Both the position numbers and the translations under genes were made by a program. DNA of 64,000 bases from an uncultured Johnsonella sp. (GTDB lineage Bacteria; Bacillota; Clostridia; Lachnospirales; Lachnospiraceae), in NCBI GenBank assembly GCA_937927235.1, contig CALBCM010000013.1, positions 1 through 64,000 of the forward strand, read 5' to 3'. Shown one piece after another: positions 34,817-44,152 of this stretch. Positions within the stretch are counted from its first letter, which is position 1, and every line of letters starts with the position of its first letter. The notes under the pieces are model-generated. The model was not told where the DNA came from. It saw only the letters and a program-made list of their open reading frames with translations, and made no database searches.

Positions 34817-35320
34817 TTAATTTTCGACTTCCTCAGCTTCCTCTGCCTCTTCTAAGAGCTCCTCGGTATCTTGAAGCTCTCCCTCCACCAGATCAATATA
34901 AAGCCGTCCCTCAAGGTGGTCACATTCATGGCAGATAGCTCTTGCCAAAAGCTCCTCTCCCTCCAGTGTAAACTTTTCCATATTTTCATCAAAGGCTTCG
35001 ACCTTCACATGATTGGGTCTTGTAACTACGCCTGTCTTTCCAGGAATGCTTAAGCAGCCCTCATAGCCTGTCTGTTCGCCCTCAGCTTCAGTAATTACAG
35101 GATTAATAAATACTATGGGATTGTCCGGCTCGGTTTCAATTATCATGATTCTTTTAAGTACACCCACCTGAGGAGCTGCCAGCCCTACTCCTCCCGCTTT
35201 CCTCATAGTATCTATCATATCCTGAATCAGCTCTTTAGTTCTCTTACTCACCTCTTTTACTTCCTTGCAAGGTTTGATAAGTATCTCATCTCCTAATGTT
35301 CTTATTTCTCTTATAGCCAT
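34817..35320 (-). CDS. def: Peptide deformylase
   Basis: This 167-residue metallo-hydrolase removes the formyl group from nascent proteins. All three motifs are present: GVGLAAPQVG (residues 43-52), EGCLSIPG and HECDHLEG. The C-terminal tail is unusually rich in Glu. It lies between priA and fmt, as in many Firmicutes. Confidence 0.95.
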   Translation of the reverse strand: MAIREIRTLGDEILIKPCKEVKEVSKRTKELIQDMIDTMRKAGGVGLAAPQVGVLKRIMIIETEPDNPIVFINPVITEAEGEQTGYEGCLSIPGKTGVVTRPNHVKVEAFDENMEKFTLEGEELLARAICHECDHLEGRLYIDLVEGELQDTEELLEEAEEAEEVEN

Positions 35321-35361
35321 TTTTTACCTCTTTTGCTCTGATGATTTAAAGAATCGGCTCC

Positions 35362-37626
35362 TTATACAAAATCATATAAAATGCCTATCTCTTCAGCATA
35401 ACTATGATCACCGGCAGCTTCTTCAAGCCCGGACTTTATTTCCAATAGTATATCATAGTCAATATGCTTAATATACACTAATTTTCTGTAGAAATCGTGA
35501 ACTTTATAAACTCTTGAATTGGCAGGACCTATTATGTCCGCTTTATAGCCCGCAGCGGTCTTTTTTGCACAATCAAAATAATATTTTGTAAAGCTGTTAA
35601 GAGTCTCTTCATTTTTTGAGGACAGCTGTACGGTCAATATATGTACCATAGGCGGATAGGCAGCCAGCTTTCTAAAAACTGCCTCAGCCTTATAAAAGCT
35701 GTCAAAATCCTGTGCGGCTGCACAGCTGATGGCATAGTGCTCAGGCCTGTAGGTCTGTATCACTACGTCTGAATCCTGCCCTGCCCTGCCTGCCCTGCCC
35801 GAAGCCTGAGTTATCAGCTGAAAAGTTTTCTCAGCTGAATTATAATCGCTTATATAAAGCGACACATCTGCCGCTATAACACCTACCAGACTTACATTTG
35901 AAAAATCATGCCCCTTTACTATCATCTGGGTTCCTATAAGAATATCCGCCTTATGCTCTGAAAATTGCTTTATTATAAAGGCTGCACCGTTTTTTTTCGA
36001 GGCGGAATCAGTATCAAGTCTGAGGATGCGAGCCTGAGGAAAGATTTTCTTTGTCAGGCTTTCAAGCTGCTGAGTACCTATGCCGAATGCCGCTATATAC
36101 TCGGAGCCGCAGCTTGGGCAGCTGTCAGGCAGATTTATGGCATATCCGCAGTAGTGACATCTCAGTCTGTTATCCTTATGCAAAGTAAGGCTGACATCGC
36201 AGTGCCTGCATTTAATCACCTCTCCGCAGAAACGGCAGGACACAAAATTTGAATAGCCCCGCCGGTTTATAAACAGCATTATTTGCTCATTTAAAGCCAG
36301 CCTTTCTTCTATCATTCCCTTAAGCTTCCTGCTGAAAATACTCCGGTTTCCCGCCTTAAGCTCTTCTCTGAGGTCAACCACATGAGTTTTGGCAAGCACT
36401 GCCCCCTCTGCCGCCCTCTTGGTAAGTCTTAAGCATTTTATTTTTTTATCAAGCACTTTTTTATAGGTTTCGACAGAGGGTGTGGCACTTGCCAGCACCA
36501 GAGCGGCATTATGAAGCCCGGCAAGCTCTGCTGCCACCTCTCTTGCGTCATATCTCGGCACGGTTTCATTTTTATAAGCGGACTCATGCTCCTCATCTAT
36601 AATTATCAGCCCTATATCATCAAACGGAGCAAACAGAGCCGAACGAGGACCTATTATAATATCCGCACTTTTTTCCTGTACACGTCTGAACTGCATATAC
36701 CTTTCAGAGTCCGACATTGAAGAATTTATAAAGGCAACTCTTTCTCCAAAAATATTTATAAACCTTTTCACCGTCTGGTAGGTAAGATTTATCTCAGGAA
36801 TTAAAACTATCACCTGTCGTTTTTTTGCTAAAACCGTCTTTATCATTTCCATATAGACTTCTGTCTTGCCGCTTCCCGTAATGCCGTACAAAAGGTAGGT
36901 ATTTACATTAACACCGCTGCCAAAATCCTCATTAAATATATCTGCCGCCTGCTGCTGCTCCTCATTAAGCTCAATCTTTGCTTCCACATCAAATAAATCC
37001 TGGCTTAAAAAATCACCGGCAGTTTCACTTACAGAGCAAATCACTCCCTCTTTTTCCATACGTGCCAGTGTATTTGAATTAATATTCAGTTCCTTTCTTA
37101 TAAAACCGATTTCGAGCCCCTCATCTTTTTGCGACAGTGCATTAATTAATCTAATCCAGGCACTCCTTCTTTTAGCTTCAAGCCGCTTGATATAATCCTC
37201 AATTCCATTCTTATCCAGTTTGATAAAAAATCTTTTTGAAGCTCTTGAAAGCACTTTATTTTTTACAGGCATTACCGTCATAAGCGCTTTATAGATAGTA
37301 GTTCCGTAATGATTTTTTATCCAATAGGCTAAGGCTATAAGCTTAGCTTGAGCCGATACTTCACCTTCTGCAAGAGAATACACCTCTTTAACCCTTTCCC
37401 TGTCAAGGCTAAGCTCGGCTTCTGAAATAAAATCTATAATGTAAGCTGTGCGCAGAGCTTTTATGCTGCCGAAGCTCACCTTGACAGGGCAGCCTGCATA
37501 TACCTCGTATTTAAGTTCGGCAGGAATTTTATAGGTAAATACTTTATCAAGCCTAGGACTTGAAATATCTATCACCACCTGAGCATACAGCTCTGTTTTG
37601 TAACTGTCCTTATCATATAACTCCAT
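35362..37626 (-). CDS. priA: Primosomal protein N' (replication restart helicase)
   Basis: This 754-residue 3'-5' helicase restarts collapsed forks. The N-terminal DNA-binding domain is followed by Walker A (YGITGSGKTEVYM, near residue 246) and DEEHESAYK. A zinc-binding region comes next, with four CxxC-type pairs (CRFCGEVIKCRHC, then RCHYCGY and SCPSCGSEY), and then the helicase C-terminal part. The length is normal. It follows murF in the same direction with a 41-base gap. Confidence 0.95.
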   Translation of the reverse strand: MELYDKDSYKTELYAQVVIDISSPRLDKVFTYKIPAELKYEVYAGCPVKVSFGSIKALRTAYIIDFISEAELSLDRERVKEVYSLAEGEVSAQAKLIALAYWIKNHYGTTIYKALMTVMPVKNKVLSRASKRFFIKLDKNGIEDYIKRLEAKRRSAWIRLINALSQKDEGLEIGFIRKELNINSNTLARMEKEGVICSVSETAGDFLSQDLFDVEAKIELNEEQQQAADIFNEDFGSGVNVNTYLLYGITGSGKTEVYMEMIKTVLAKKRQVIVLIPEINLTYQTVKRFINIFGERVAFINSSMSDSERYMQFRRVQEKSADIIIGPRSALFAPFDDIGLIIIDEEHESAYKNETVPRYDAREVAAELAGLHNAALVLASATPSVETYKKVLDKKIKCLRLTKRAAEGAVLAKTHVVDLREELKAGNRSIFSRKLKGMIEERLALNEQIMLFINRRGYSNFVSCRFCGEVIKCRHCDVSLTLHKDNRLRCHYCGYAINLPDSCPSCGSEYIAAFGIGTQQLESLTKKIFPQARILRLDTDSASKKNGAAFIIKQFSEHKADILIGTQMIVKGHDFSNVSLVGVIAADVSLYISDYNSAEKTFQLITQASGRAGRAGQDSDVVIQTYRPEHYAISCAAAQDFDSFYKAEAVFRKLAAYPPMVHILTVQLSSKNEETLNSFTKYYFDCAKKTAAGYKADIIGPANSRVYKVHDFYRKLVYIKHIDYDILLEIKSGLEEAAGDHSYAEEIGILYDFV

Positions 37627-37667
37627 AACCTTGTCCCTCTGTCTGCACCCTTAAAGCGAAGGACCGC

Positions 37668-39083
37668 CTATCTCTGCTCAAGCAGCCTGAAAAGCCCCAT
37701 TCCGTTTGAGCCTTTAAATAATACGGTGTTTCCGCTTTTTAAGATTTTATCCACTCCCTTTTTAAGCCCCTCAAAATCATAAAAGGCTTCTCCCTCTATC
37801 TGAGGCTTTAAGGCTGCGGCTTCATCAAAGATATAAAAAGCCAGCTCACCATAAGTCAGTATTACATCCGCAGCATCAGTTTCAACCAGATAGCTTCCGA
37901 TTTGCTTATGCAGCGCAACCTCATCCTTACCCAGCTCTTTCATGTCTGCAAGCACTGCCACTCTTTTGCCGTTGCATTCTATGTCCTTAAGTATATTAAT
38001 TGCCGCTTTCATAGATTCAGGACTTGCATTATAGGTATCATCTATAATGGTAACTCCCTCACTGTTATAAATCTGCTGCCTGTGTTTAAAGCCTGTAAAT
38101 TCTCCAAGCCTTTTTGCCGCAGCCTGAAGCCCGATTTTATAATGTGCCGCTACCGCAAGAGCAGCCACCGCATTGGCTACCTGATGCATGCCGTACACGT
38201 TCAAAGACACCTCTACCACTTCAGCTTTAATCTGAGCCTTAAAGTGTGCCAGCCCCGACTTCATCTCAATATCATAAGCATAATAATCACATCTTTTTTT
38301 CCCGGAATAATACTCTCTTACAAAGCCCTCATACACCTTTGAAGTACTTAATATCTCATCGTCGGCATTTAAAAAGATAGTTGAGCCCTTTTTCATGCCC
38401 TCCATTATCCGGAATTTCTCATCTCTTATGCCCTCCCTTGATTTAAGTGCAAGGATATGTGCATTACCTATATTTGTTATTACCGCAGCATCAGGCATTA
38501 CAAGTGCCGCAATCCTTTCCATTTCCTTCGGCTCGCTTATGCCAAGCTCAATTACGCCCAGCTCATAGCTTTCGTCTATTTCAAGCAAAGTAAGCGGCAC
38601 TCCTATTTGACTATTATGGTTTGCCGGAGTCTTAAATACTTTTTTTTCGGCTGAAAGTGCATACCAGAGCATTTCCTTCGTGGTGGTTTTTCCTACGCTT
38701 CCGGTAATCCCTATCAGCGGAATATTTAATCGCTTTCTATGTGTCAGAGCTATGTCCTGAAGAGCTTTTACAGTATTTTCCACATAGATATAATTCATGC
38801 CACAAATCAGCTCAATATCTCTTTTTGAGGTCAGTGTCAGCCTGCAGCCCCTGTCATATACCGCCTTAATATAATCATGTGCATCATGTCTTTTGCCTAT
38901 TATCGGTATAAACAGGCTGTTTCTGCCAGCCTGCCTTGAATCTATGCAAAAATCGCTTATCGTGAGATTAGCTTCATTCCCGGCTTTGCTCTCCAGGCTG
39001 TGATTATCACTGCTGATATTCTTTGTCAATAAGGTTCCCTTACAGGCATCTATAATAAATTTTATATTAAAAGTATTCATCAA
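37668..39083 (-). CDS. murF: UDP-MurNAc-tripeptide D-Ala-D-Ala ligase
   Basis: This 471-residue ATP-dependent ligase adds D-Ala-D-Ala to the peptidoglycan precursor. The Mur ligase N-terminal domain is followed by the P-loop GITGSVGKTTTKEMLW near residue 128. The central and C-terminal domains carry HRQQIYNSEGVTIIDDTYNASP. A methionine one codon after the first could also be the start. It lies 25 bases after murE. Confidence 0.94.
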   Translation of the reverse strand: MMNTFNIKFIIDACKGTLLTKNISSDNHSLESKAGNEANLTISDFCIDSRQAGRNSLFIPIIGKRHDAHDYIKAVYDRGCRLTLTSKRDIELICGMNYIYVENTVKALQDIALTHRKRLNIPLIGITGSVGKTTTKEMLWYALSAEKKVFKTPANHNSQIGVPLTLLEIDESYELGVIELGISEPKEMERIAALVMPDAAVITNIGNAHILALKSREGIRDEKFRIMEGMKKGSTIFLNADDEILSTSKVYEGFVREYYSGKKRCDYYAYDIEMKSGLAHFKAQIKAEVVEVSLNVYGMHQVANAVAALAVAAHYKIGLQAAAKRLGEFTGFKHRQQIYNSEGVTIIDDTYNASPESMKAAINILKDIECNGKRVAVLADMKELGKDEVALHKQIGSYLVETDAADVILTYGELAFYIFDEAAALKPQIEGEAFYDFEGLKKGVDKILKSGNTVLFKGSNGMGLFRLLEQR

Positions 39084-39108
39084 TTACCACTGTCCAAGCC
39101 TTTCATTT

Positions 39109-40656
39109 TTATTGCTTTATGGTCCTTAAAGCCTCTTTAACCACCTCGCTGTCAAGAAAATGCTGTCTTACACCGTTTATTTCCTGATAGTCCTCATGTC
39201 CCTTGCCTATAATCGCTATTATATCTCCTTCGCAGGCATTTTCTACCGCATAGTAAATCGCCTCCCTGCGGTCAGGGATTTCTATAAAGCTGCCTCCGGT
39301 TTTTTCTATGCTCCCTCTTATATCCGCAATTATGTCCTCGACCCTTTCAAAGCGTGAATTATCAGCAGTTACAATAGAAAAATCCGCATTTTTGCCGGCG
39401 ATTTCACCCATGCTGTAGCGCCTGTCCTTTGAGCGGTTTCCTCCGCAGCCAAATACTACTACCAGTCTTTTCGGGTTATAGGCTCTGAGAGTGCTTAAAA
39501 GACTTTCCATACTCAGAGCATTATGTGCATAATCTACCAGTACAATATATTTGTCAGACTTATATACTACTTCCATTCTTCCGTTAACTCTGAGCTTGAG
39601 CAGTGAATTTTCTAAAATCTCCGAGTCAATTCCCAAGCTATGAGCCAATGCTACTGCAGCAGTACCGTTAAGCGCATTGAATTTCCCGGGTATACCGAAA
39701 TTAACATTAAAATCGGAGGCAGTTTTTACTTTAATTTTACAACTGATGCCTACAAAATCCGCCTTGGCATGATAATCCACCTGACAGAGCCTGTAATCCG
39801 CCGTTTCGTCCTCGCCGAAGCTGTAAACCCTGACCTTAGGAAGCTTATCGTCATTGCCTCCTGCCCGGGACCTTTTTTTACTTACAATATTGTTATAAAT
39901 GACTTTGCCGTATTCATCATCAATGTTTATAAATGCATTTTTACACTGTCGATAAAAAAGTACCGACTTGCAGTCCAAGTATTCCTCAAAGTCCTTATGC
40001 TCGTCAGGTCCTATATGGTCAGGCGAAATATTTGTAAATATTGCATAGTCAAAAATTATGCCGGCAGTCCTGTCAAGCTTTACTCCCTGACTTGAAGCCT
40101 CCATAATTACGTATTCACAGCCCTCCTCCACCATCAGGGCAAAATATTTATGCAGATCATAGGATTCAGGAGTGGTATTTAACAGGGGAATATGTCTTTG
40201 TCCCAGATAAACTCCGTTTGTTCCCAGCATGCCGACTTTTTTTCCGGCTGCCTCCAGCAGAGCCTTTATCATGTGGGTAGTAGTAGTTTTCCCCTTGGTA
40301 CCAGTAACTCCGATGCTCACCATGTTTTTTAAAGGATTTTTAAAATATTGCGCCGACATTAATGCAAGAGCCTGCCTGGTATTTTTGACCTTTATTATCT
40401 GCACTCCGTCAAAAAGCTCTATGTGATGCTCTACTACAATCGCTTTCGCTCCCTTTTTTGCAGCTTCAAAAGCAAATTCATGTGAATCGAGCTTTGCTCC
40501 CTTTATACATACAAATACACAGCCCTCCGATACCTTTCTTGAATCATAAACCACCTCTGAAATCTCCGTATCCATGCCGTTCTCAATATCCTCTTCGGCT
40601 TTAAGTATCTCATAATCAATAGATTGGCATAATTCTCTAAGCTTAATTTTTCCCAT
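39109..40656 (-). CDS. murE: UDP-MurNAc-dipeptide third-residue ligase
   Basis: This 515-residue Mur ligase has the P-loop GVTGTKGKTTTTHMI at about residues 117-131 and the domain order N, central, C. The amino-acid-selecting motif reads DNSR where meso-diaminopimelate enzymes have DNPR; the retained Arg fits meso-DAP, which is inference. It starts the murE-murF-priA-def-fmt run. Confidence 0.93.
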   Translation of the reverse strand: MGKIKLRELCQSIDYEILKAEEDIENGMDTEISEVVYDSRKVSEGCVFVCIKGAKLDSHEFAFEAAKKGAKAIVVEHHIELFDGVQIIKVKNTRQALALMSAQYFKNPLKNMVSIGVTGTKGKTTTTHMIKALLEAAGKKVGMLGTNGVYLGQRHIPLLNTTPESYDLHKYFALMVEEGCEYVIMEASSQGVKLDRTAGIIFDYAIFTNISPDHIGPDEHKDFEEYLDCKSVLFYRQCKNAFINIDDEYGKVIYNNIVSKKRSRAGGNDDKLPKVRVYSFGEDETADYRLCQVDYHAKADFVGISCKIKVKTASDFNVNFGIPGKFNALNGTAAVALAHSLGIDSEILENSLLKLRVNGRMEVVYKSDKYIVLVDYAHNALSMESLLSTLRAYNPKRLVVVFGCGGNRSKDRRYSMGEIAGKNADFSIVTADNSRFERVEDIIADIRGSIEKTGGSFIEIPDRREAIYYAVENACEGDIIAIIGKGHEDYQEINGVRQHFLDSEVVKEALRTIKQ

Positions 40657-40712
40657 TTTTATATTCCTTGTTTTACTAATATATTATAGAGCATACCGTA
40701 GTCTATAATTTC

Positions 40713-43613
40713 CTACAGTATTTTTTCAAAATCTTCAAGTGTCATAATCACACTTCTTTTTTTAGTACCCTGCTGGGTTTCGACAACCTTAGCCGCCTCA
40801 AGCTGGTCCATAATTCTGGCAGCCCTGTTAAACCCAAGCTTAAATAATCTCTGAATATAGCCTATGGTGGCACTGTCCTGCTTAATCACGCATCTTCCTA
40901 TCTCAGCAAAAAGCTCATCTCTTTCCGAAGCGGCAGAAAAATTATGTCCGGCTCCGGCTTCTTCTATTCCGGCTGCCACCATTTCATCATATTCTATTTT
41001 ATCAAGCTGAGAGGTAAGAAATTCTACTACAGCTGAAACCTCCCTATCAGACACAAATGCTCCCTGAATCCTGACAGGCTTAGGACTGGACTGTAAATCA
41101 AGGAGCATATCTCCCTTGCCTAAAAGCTTTTCAGCTCCCACACTGTCAAGTATGGTTCTTGAATCTATACCCGAAGATACTGCAAAGGCTATTCTGGAGG
41201 GGATGTTCGCCTTTATAAGACCTGTAATTACATTAACGCTCGGTCTTTGAGTGGCAATCACGAGATGTATTCCACAGGCTCTGGCAAGCTGTGCCAGCCT
41301 GCATATACAGTCTTCTACTTCATTATGTACCACCATCATTAAATCAGCAAGCTCATCAATTATTATAACTATCTGAGGCAGAGCTTCAAATTCATTCTCT
41401 GGAAGCTGCTCTGCCATTTTTTCATTATATCCCTTTAAATCTCTTACCGCAGCCTCTGCAAATTTCTTATAGCGCTGTGTCATCTCTGCCACTGCCCAGC
41501 TCAGAGCTGCTGCGGCTTTCTTCGGCTCTGTCACCACCGGAATCAAAAGATGAGGGATACCGTTATAAATCGACAGCTCCACTACCTTAGGGTCTATCAT
41601 AATCATCCTTACCTCTTCAGGTGAGTATTTAAAAATCAGACTCATTATAAGAGTGTTTATACATACCGATTTTCCGGAGCCTGTAGCACCCGCAATAAGC
41701 AGATGAGGCATTTTCGATATATCCGCAACTACCGGCTGCCCCCCTATATCCCTGCCAAGTGCGAAGCTCAGCTTGCTTCGGCTGCTTTTAAACTCCTCAG
41801 ATTCCAGAAGCTCTCTTAAATAGACTATAGTATTTTCCTTGTTCGGCACCTCTATACCCACCGCAGCCTTTCCGGGTATAGGCGCTTCTATCCTTATATC
41901 TCTTGCTGCCAGATTCAGCTTTATGTCATCGGCAAGAGCGACTATGCGGCTGACCTTAACCCCCTGCTCAGGCTGAAGCTCATACCTGGTTACTGTAGGC
42001 CCGCAGCTTATATTGCCCACACTTACCTCAACTCCAAAATTGTGGAGAGTCTGCTGGAGCTTTATGGCGATTTTTTTATATTCCTCATCGTCCGGCTGTA
42101 CGGGGTTGGAGCCTTTTTTCAGCAAGCTCAGCGGAGGAAGTGCATATCTTTTTTTATTAGATTTTTCAGGAGCCGGGCAGGTTTTCTCAGGCAGGTTTAT
42201 ACTGTAAAGCTCTTCATAAGAGCTTTCATTTTCACAAGCCTCTTTGCAGGCTTGCTCTTTCGCTTCCTTGAGCGCCTCCTCATCAATGTCCGCATCATTT
42301 TCCAATGCACTTTCTAAAAAGATTTCTTCAAACTCTTCTTCAGCTTTAAACTCCCCGTAGAACTTCTGCTCTGCAGCCTCAGTCTTAAGATTTGCTTTTA
42401 AAATCTCTTTGCGTGAAAGTATCTCATTTGCCCTTCTGATAGTTTCAGTATCAAGACAGTCTTCTTCTTTAGTTTCTATAGTACCGTGATTTTCCGCTCT
42501 TATTATAGTGCCGGTAAATACCTCCGGTTTCACCGCTTTCAACCTGCTTTGGAAGGCTTTAAAGTCTACCCGGTTTTGTGCGGCTGAAGCTTTAGGCTTG
42601 TGCAGGTGAGGATTTGGCGGATTTGCATCGCTGTTTAGCATAAAATCGGCTCTGACATCATCAGCCTCATTTAGAGCATTTTCTTTAAGCGGCTCCTTTA
42701 AAGCTTCTTTGGGAGCTTCTTGCAAAGTTTCTTTTGGAGATTGATTAAGCAGCTTTTTAGCCGGCTCAATAATAAAGTTAAAAATCTTATTGCTTCTGCG
42801 TAAAGGCGGCAAATTATTTATATTAATTTCCGACTCTGTATAGGGGACAGTTCTTCGCCACTTATTATAGCCTTTATTATTAACGGCTTCCTGCTGCTCA
42901 TATTCCGGTTCATCCTCAGGCTCTTCATCATATTGCTCATTATATTCAGTGTGATGTTTTTTCCTTTTTCTTTTCTCAAAATCATCAATTACCTGGGTAT
43001 AGGCATTTTTTCCTTTTTTCTTTACGAAGCCTACAAAGGAGCGCTCACTTATGCAGATAACACAGATTATTAAAAGTGCCAGAAGTATAATTACCGCCCC
43101 CACCTTGCCTGCAAATCTGTTCAGATAGGTATACAGCAGCCCCCCTGCAAGTCCTCCAGCTTTTCTTTCATTATAGATTGCCAGCAGACTTTTAGTATTG
43201 TCAAAGGGCTTGCCGAACAGAGAATGCATAATACCTGCGGCACAAAGGATGGCACCAATACAGGCTGCCACCTTTATATTTGAGGCAAGGCTCCCTTTAT
43301 TTGATATAAGAAAAGCGGTGCTTACGAGAAATACCGCCGGAAACAAATATCCTGCTACACCGAAAAGACCCAGCTGAAAACCTTTAAATAAGTTTCCAAC
43401 TGCGCCTCCCAAGCCAAGATTTCCTATAAAAAGCAGGATAGAAACCAAGAAAACAAATATAATAAGAATCTCACTTGCTAAAAAGTTTTCTTCAACTGCT
43501 TCATGTTTTAATTTATCAGCATTTTTTTTACTTGAATTTACTCTTTTTTTACGCGGTTTTGTATATGTCTGGCGTGCAGTTTTCCTGCTCCCTCTTGCTG
43601 CCAATAAAAACAC
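40713..43613 (-). CDS. ftsK: DNA translocase FtsK/SpoIIIE
   Basis: This 966-residue protein has four or five N-terminal membrane segments (residues about 50-200). A long charged, Ala/Glu/Pro-rich linker (about 215-480) follows, and then the motor with Walker A IAGATGSGKSVCINTLI and Walker B MIDPKVVEL. The C-terminal gamma domain (RDELFAEIGRCVIKQD onward) recognises oriented chromosome repeats. It moves DNA through the division septum. It is located just downstream of rnpB. Confidence 0.94.
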   Translation of the reverse strand: MFLLAARGSRKTARQTYTKPRKKRVNSSKKNADKLKHEAVEENFLASEILIIFVFLVSILLFIGNLGLGGAVGNLFKGFQLGLFGVAGYLFPAVFLVSTAFLISNKGSLASNIKVAACIGAILCAAGIMHSLFGKPFDNTKSLLAIYNERKAGGLAGGLLYTYLNRFAGKVGAVIILLALLIICVICISERSFVGFVKKKGKNAYTQVIDDFEKRKRKKHHTEYNEQYDEEPEDEPEYEQQEAVNNKGYNKWRRTVPYTESEININNLPPLRRSNKIFNFIIEPAKKLLNQSPKETLQEAPKEALKEPLKENALNEADDVRADFMLNSDANPPNPHLHKPKASAAQNRVDFKAFQSRLKAVKPEVFTGTIIRAENHGTIETKEEDCLDTETIRRANEILSRKEILKANLKTEAAEQKFYGEFKAEEEFEEIFLESALENDADIDEEALKEAKEQACKEACENESSYEELYSINLPEKTCPAPEKSNKKRYALPPLSLLKKGSNPVQPDDEEYKKIAIKLQQTLHNFGVEVSVGNISCGPTVTRYELQPEQGVKVSRIVALADDIKLNLAARDIRIEAPIPGKAAVGIEVPNKENTIVYLRELLESEEFKSSRSKLSFALGRDIGGQPVVADISKMPHLLIAGATGSGKSVCINTLIMSLIFKYSPEEVRMIMIDPKVVELSIYNGIPHLLIPVVTEPKKAAAALSWAVAEMTQRYKKFAEAAVRDLKGYNEKMAEQLPENEFEALPQIVIIIDELADLMMVVHNEVEDCICRLAQLARACGIHLVIATQRPSVNVITGLIKANIPSRIAFAVSSGIDSRTILDSVGAEKLLGKGDMLLDLQSSPKPVRIQGAFVSDREVSAVVEFLTSQLDKIEYDEMVAAGIEEAGAGHNFSAASERDELFAEIGRCVIKQDSATIGYIQRLFKLGFNRAARIMDQLEAAKVVETQQGTKKRSVIMTLEDFEKIL

Positions 43614-43635
43614 CCTTCCTGTAGCTTTAATTTAA

Positions 43636-43970
43636 GCGAGCATAACTATAAGCCGGGTTCTGTATTAAATAATCATCTATCTAGACCTGCTGTTGCCAGC
43701 AGATTCAAGCAACCAACCTGAGCTTGAGCGGGCAGCCCCCGCATTTAGTAAAATGCAGCTCTATTCGGTCTTGCTTCAAATGGGGTTTACATGGTCCCCG
43801 TGTGTTGCCATACGGGCGGTAGTCTTTTACACTGCCTTTTCATCCTTACCGCAGAAGCGGCGGTATATTTCTGTTGCACTTTCCTTAGAGTCGCCTCTAC
43901 CGGACGTTATCCGGCATCTTGCCCTGTGAAGCCCGGACTTTCCTCATCCATCTGCTTAATATGCCGCTCA
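43636..43970 (-). ncRNA. rnpB: RNase P RNA
   Basis: The minus strand holds the conserved 5' part GAGGAAAGTCCGGGCTTC (about 43930-43947), ACAGGGCAAG and, at the 3' side, ACAGAACCCGGCTTAT (about 43648-43664). The outer stem can be drawn between GGCATA at the 5' end and TATGCT at the 3' end. The ends are estimated by about ten bases. It is the catalytic RNA that cuts the 5' leaders of tRNA precursors. Confidence 0.9.
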
Positions 43971-44152
43971 GTATCAGAAATTAATACTGAAAATTTTTTA
44001 AGATATACGGCGATGTCAATACAATATTAAACAGTATAGCTGCGATTATCTGTTATACTCGCTTATTTTTTCAAAACATAGGTTTTGTCAGCTAAATTAT
44101 ATCATCAAAATGACTTCTTCTCAACAGTTTTATAAAAACAGGCTTAATCATT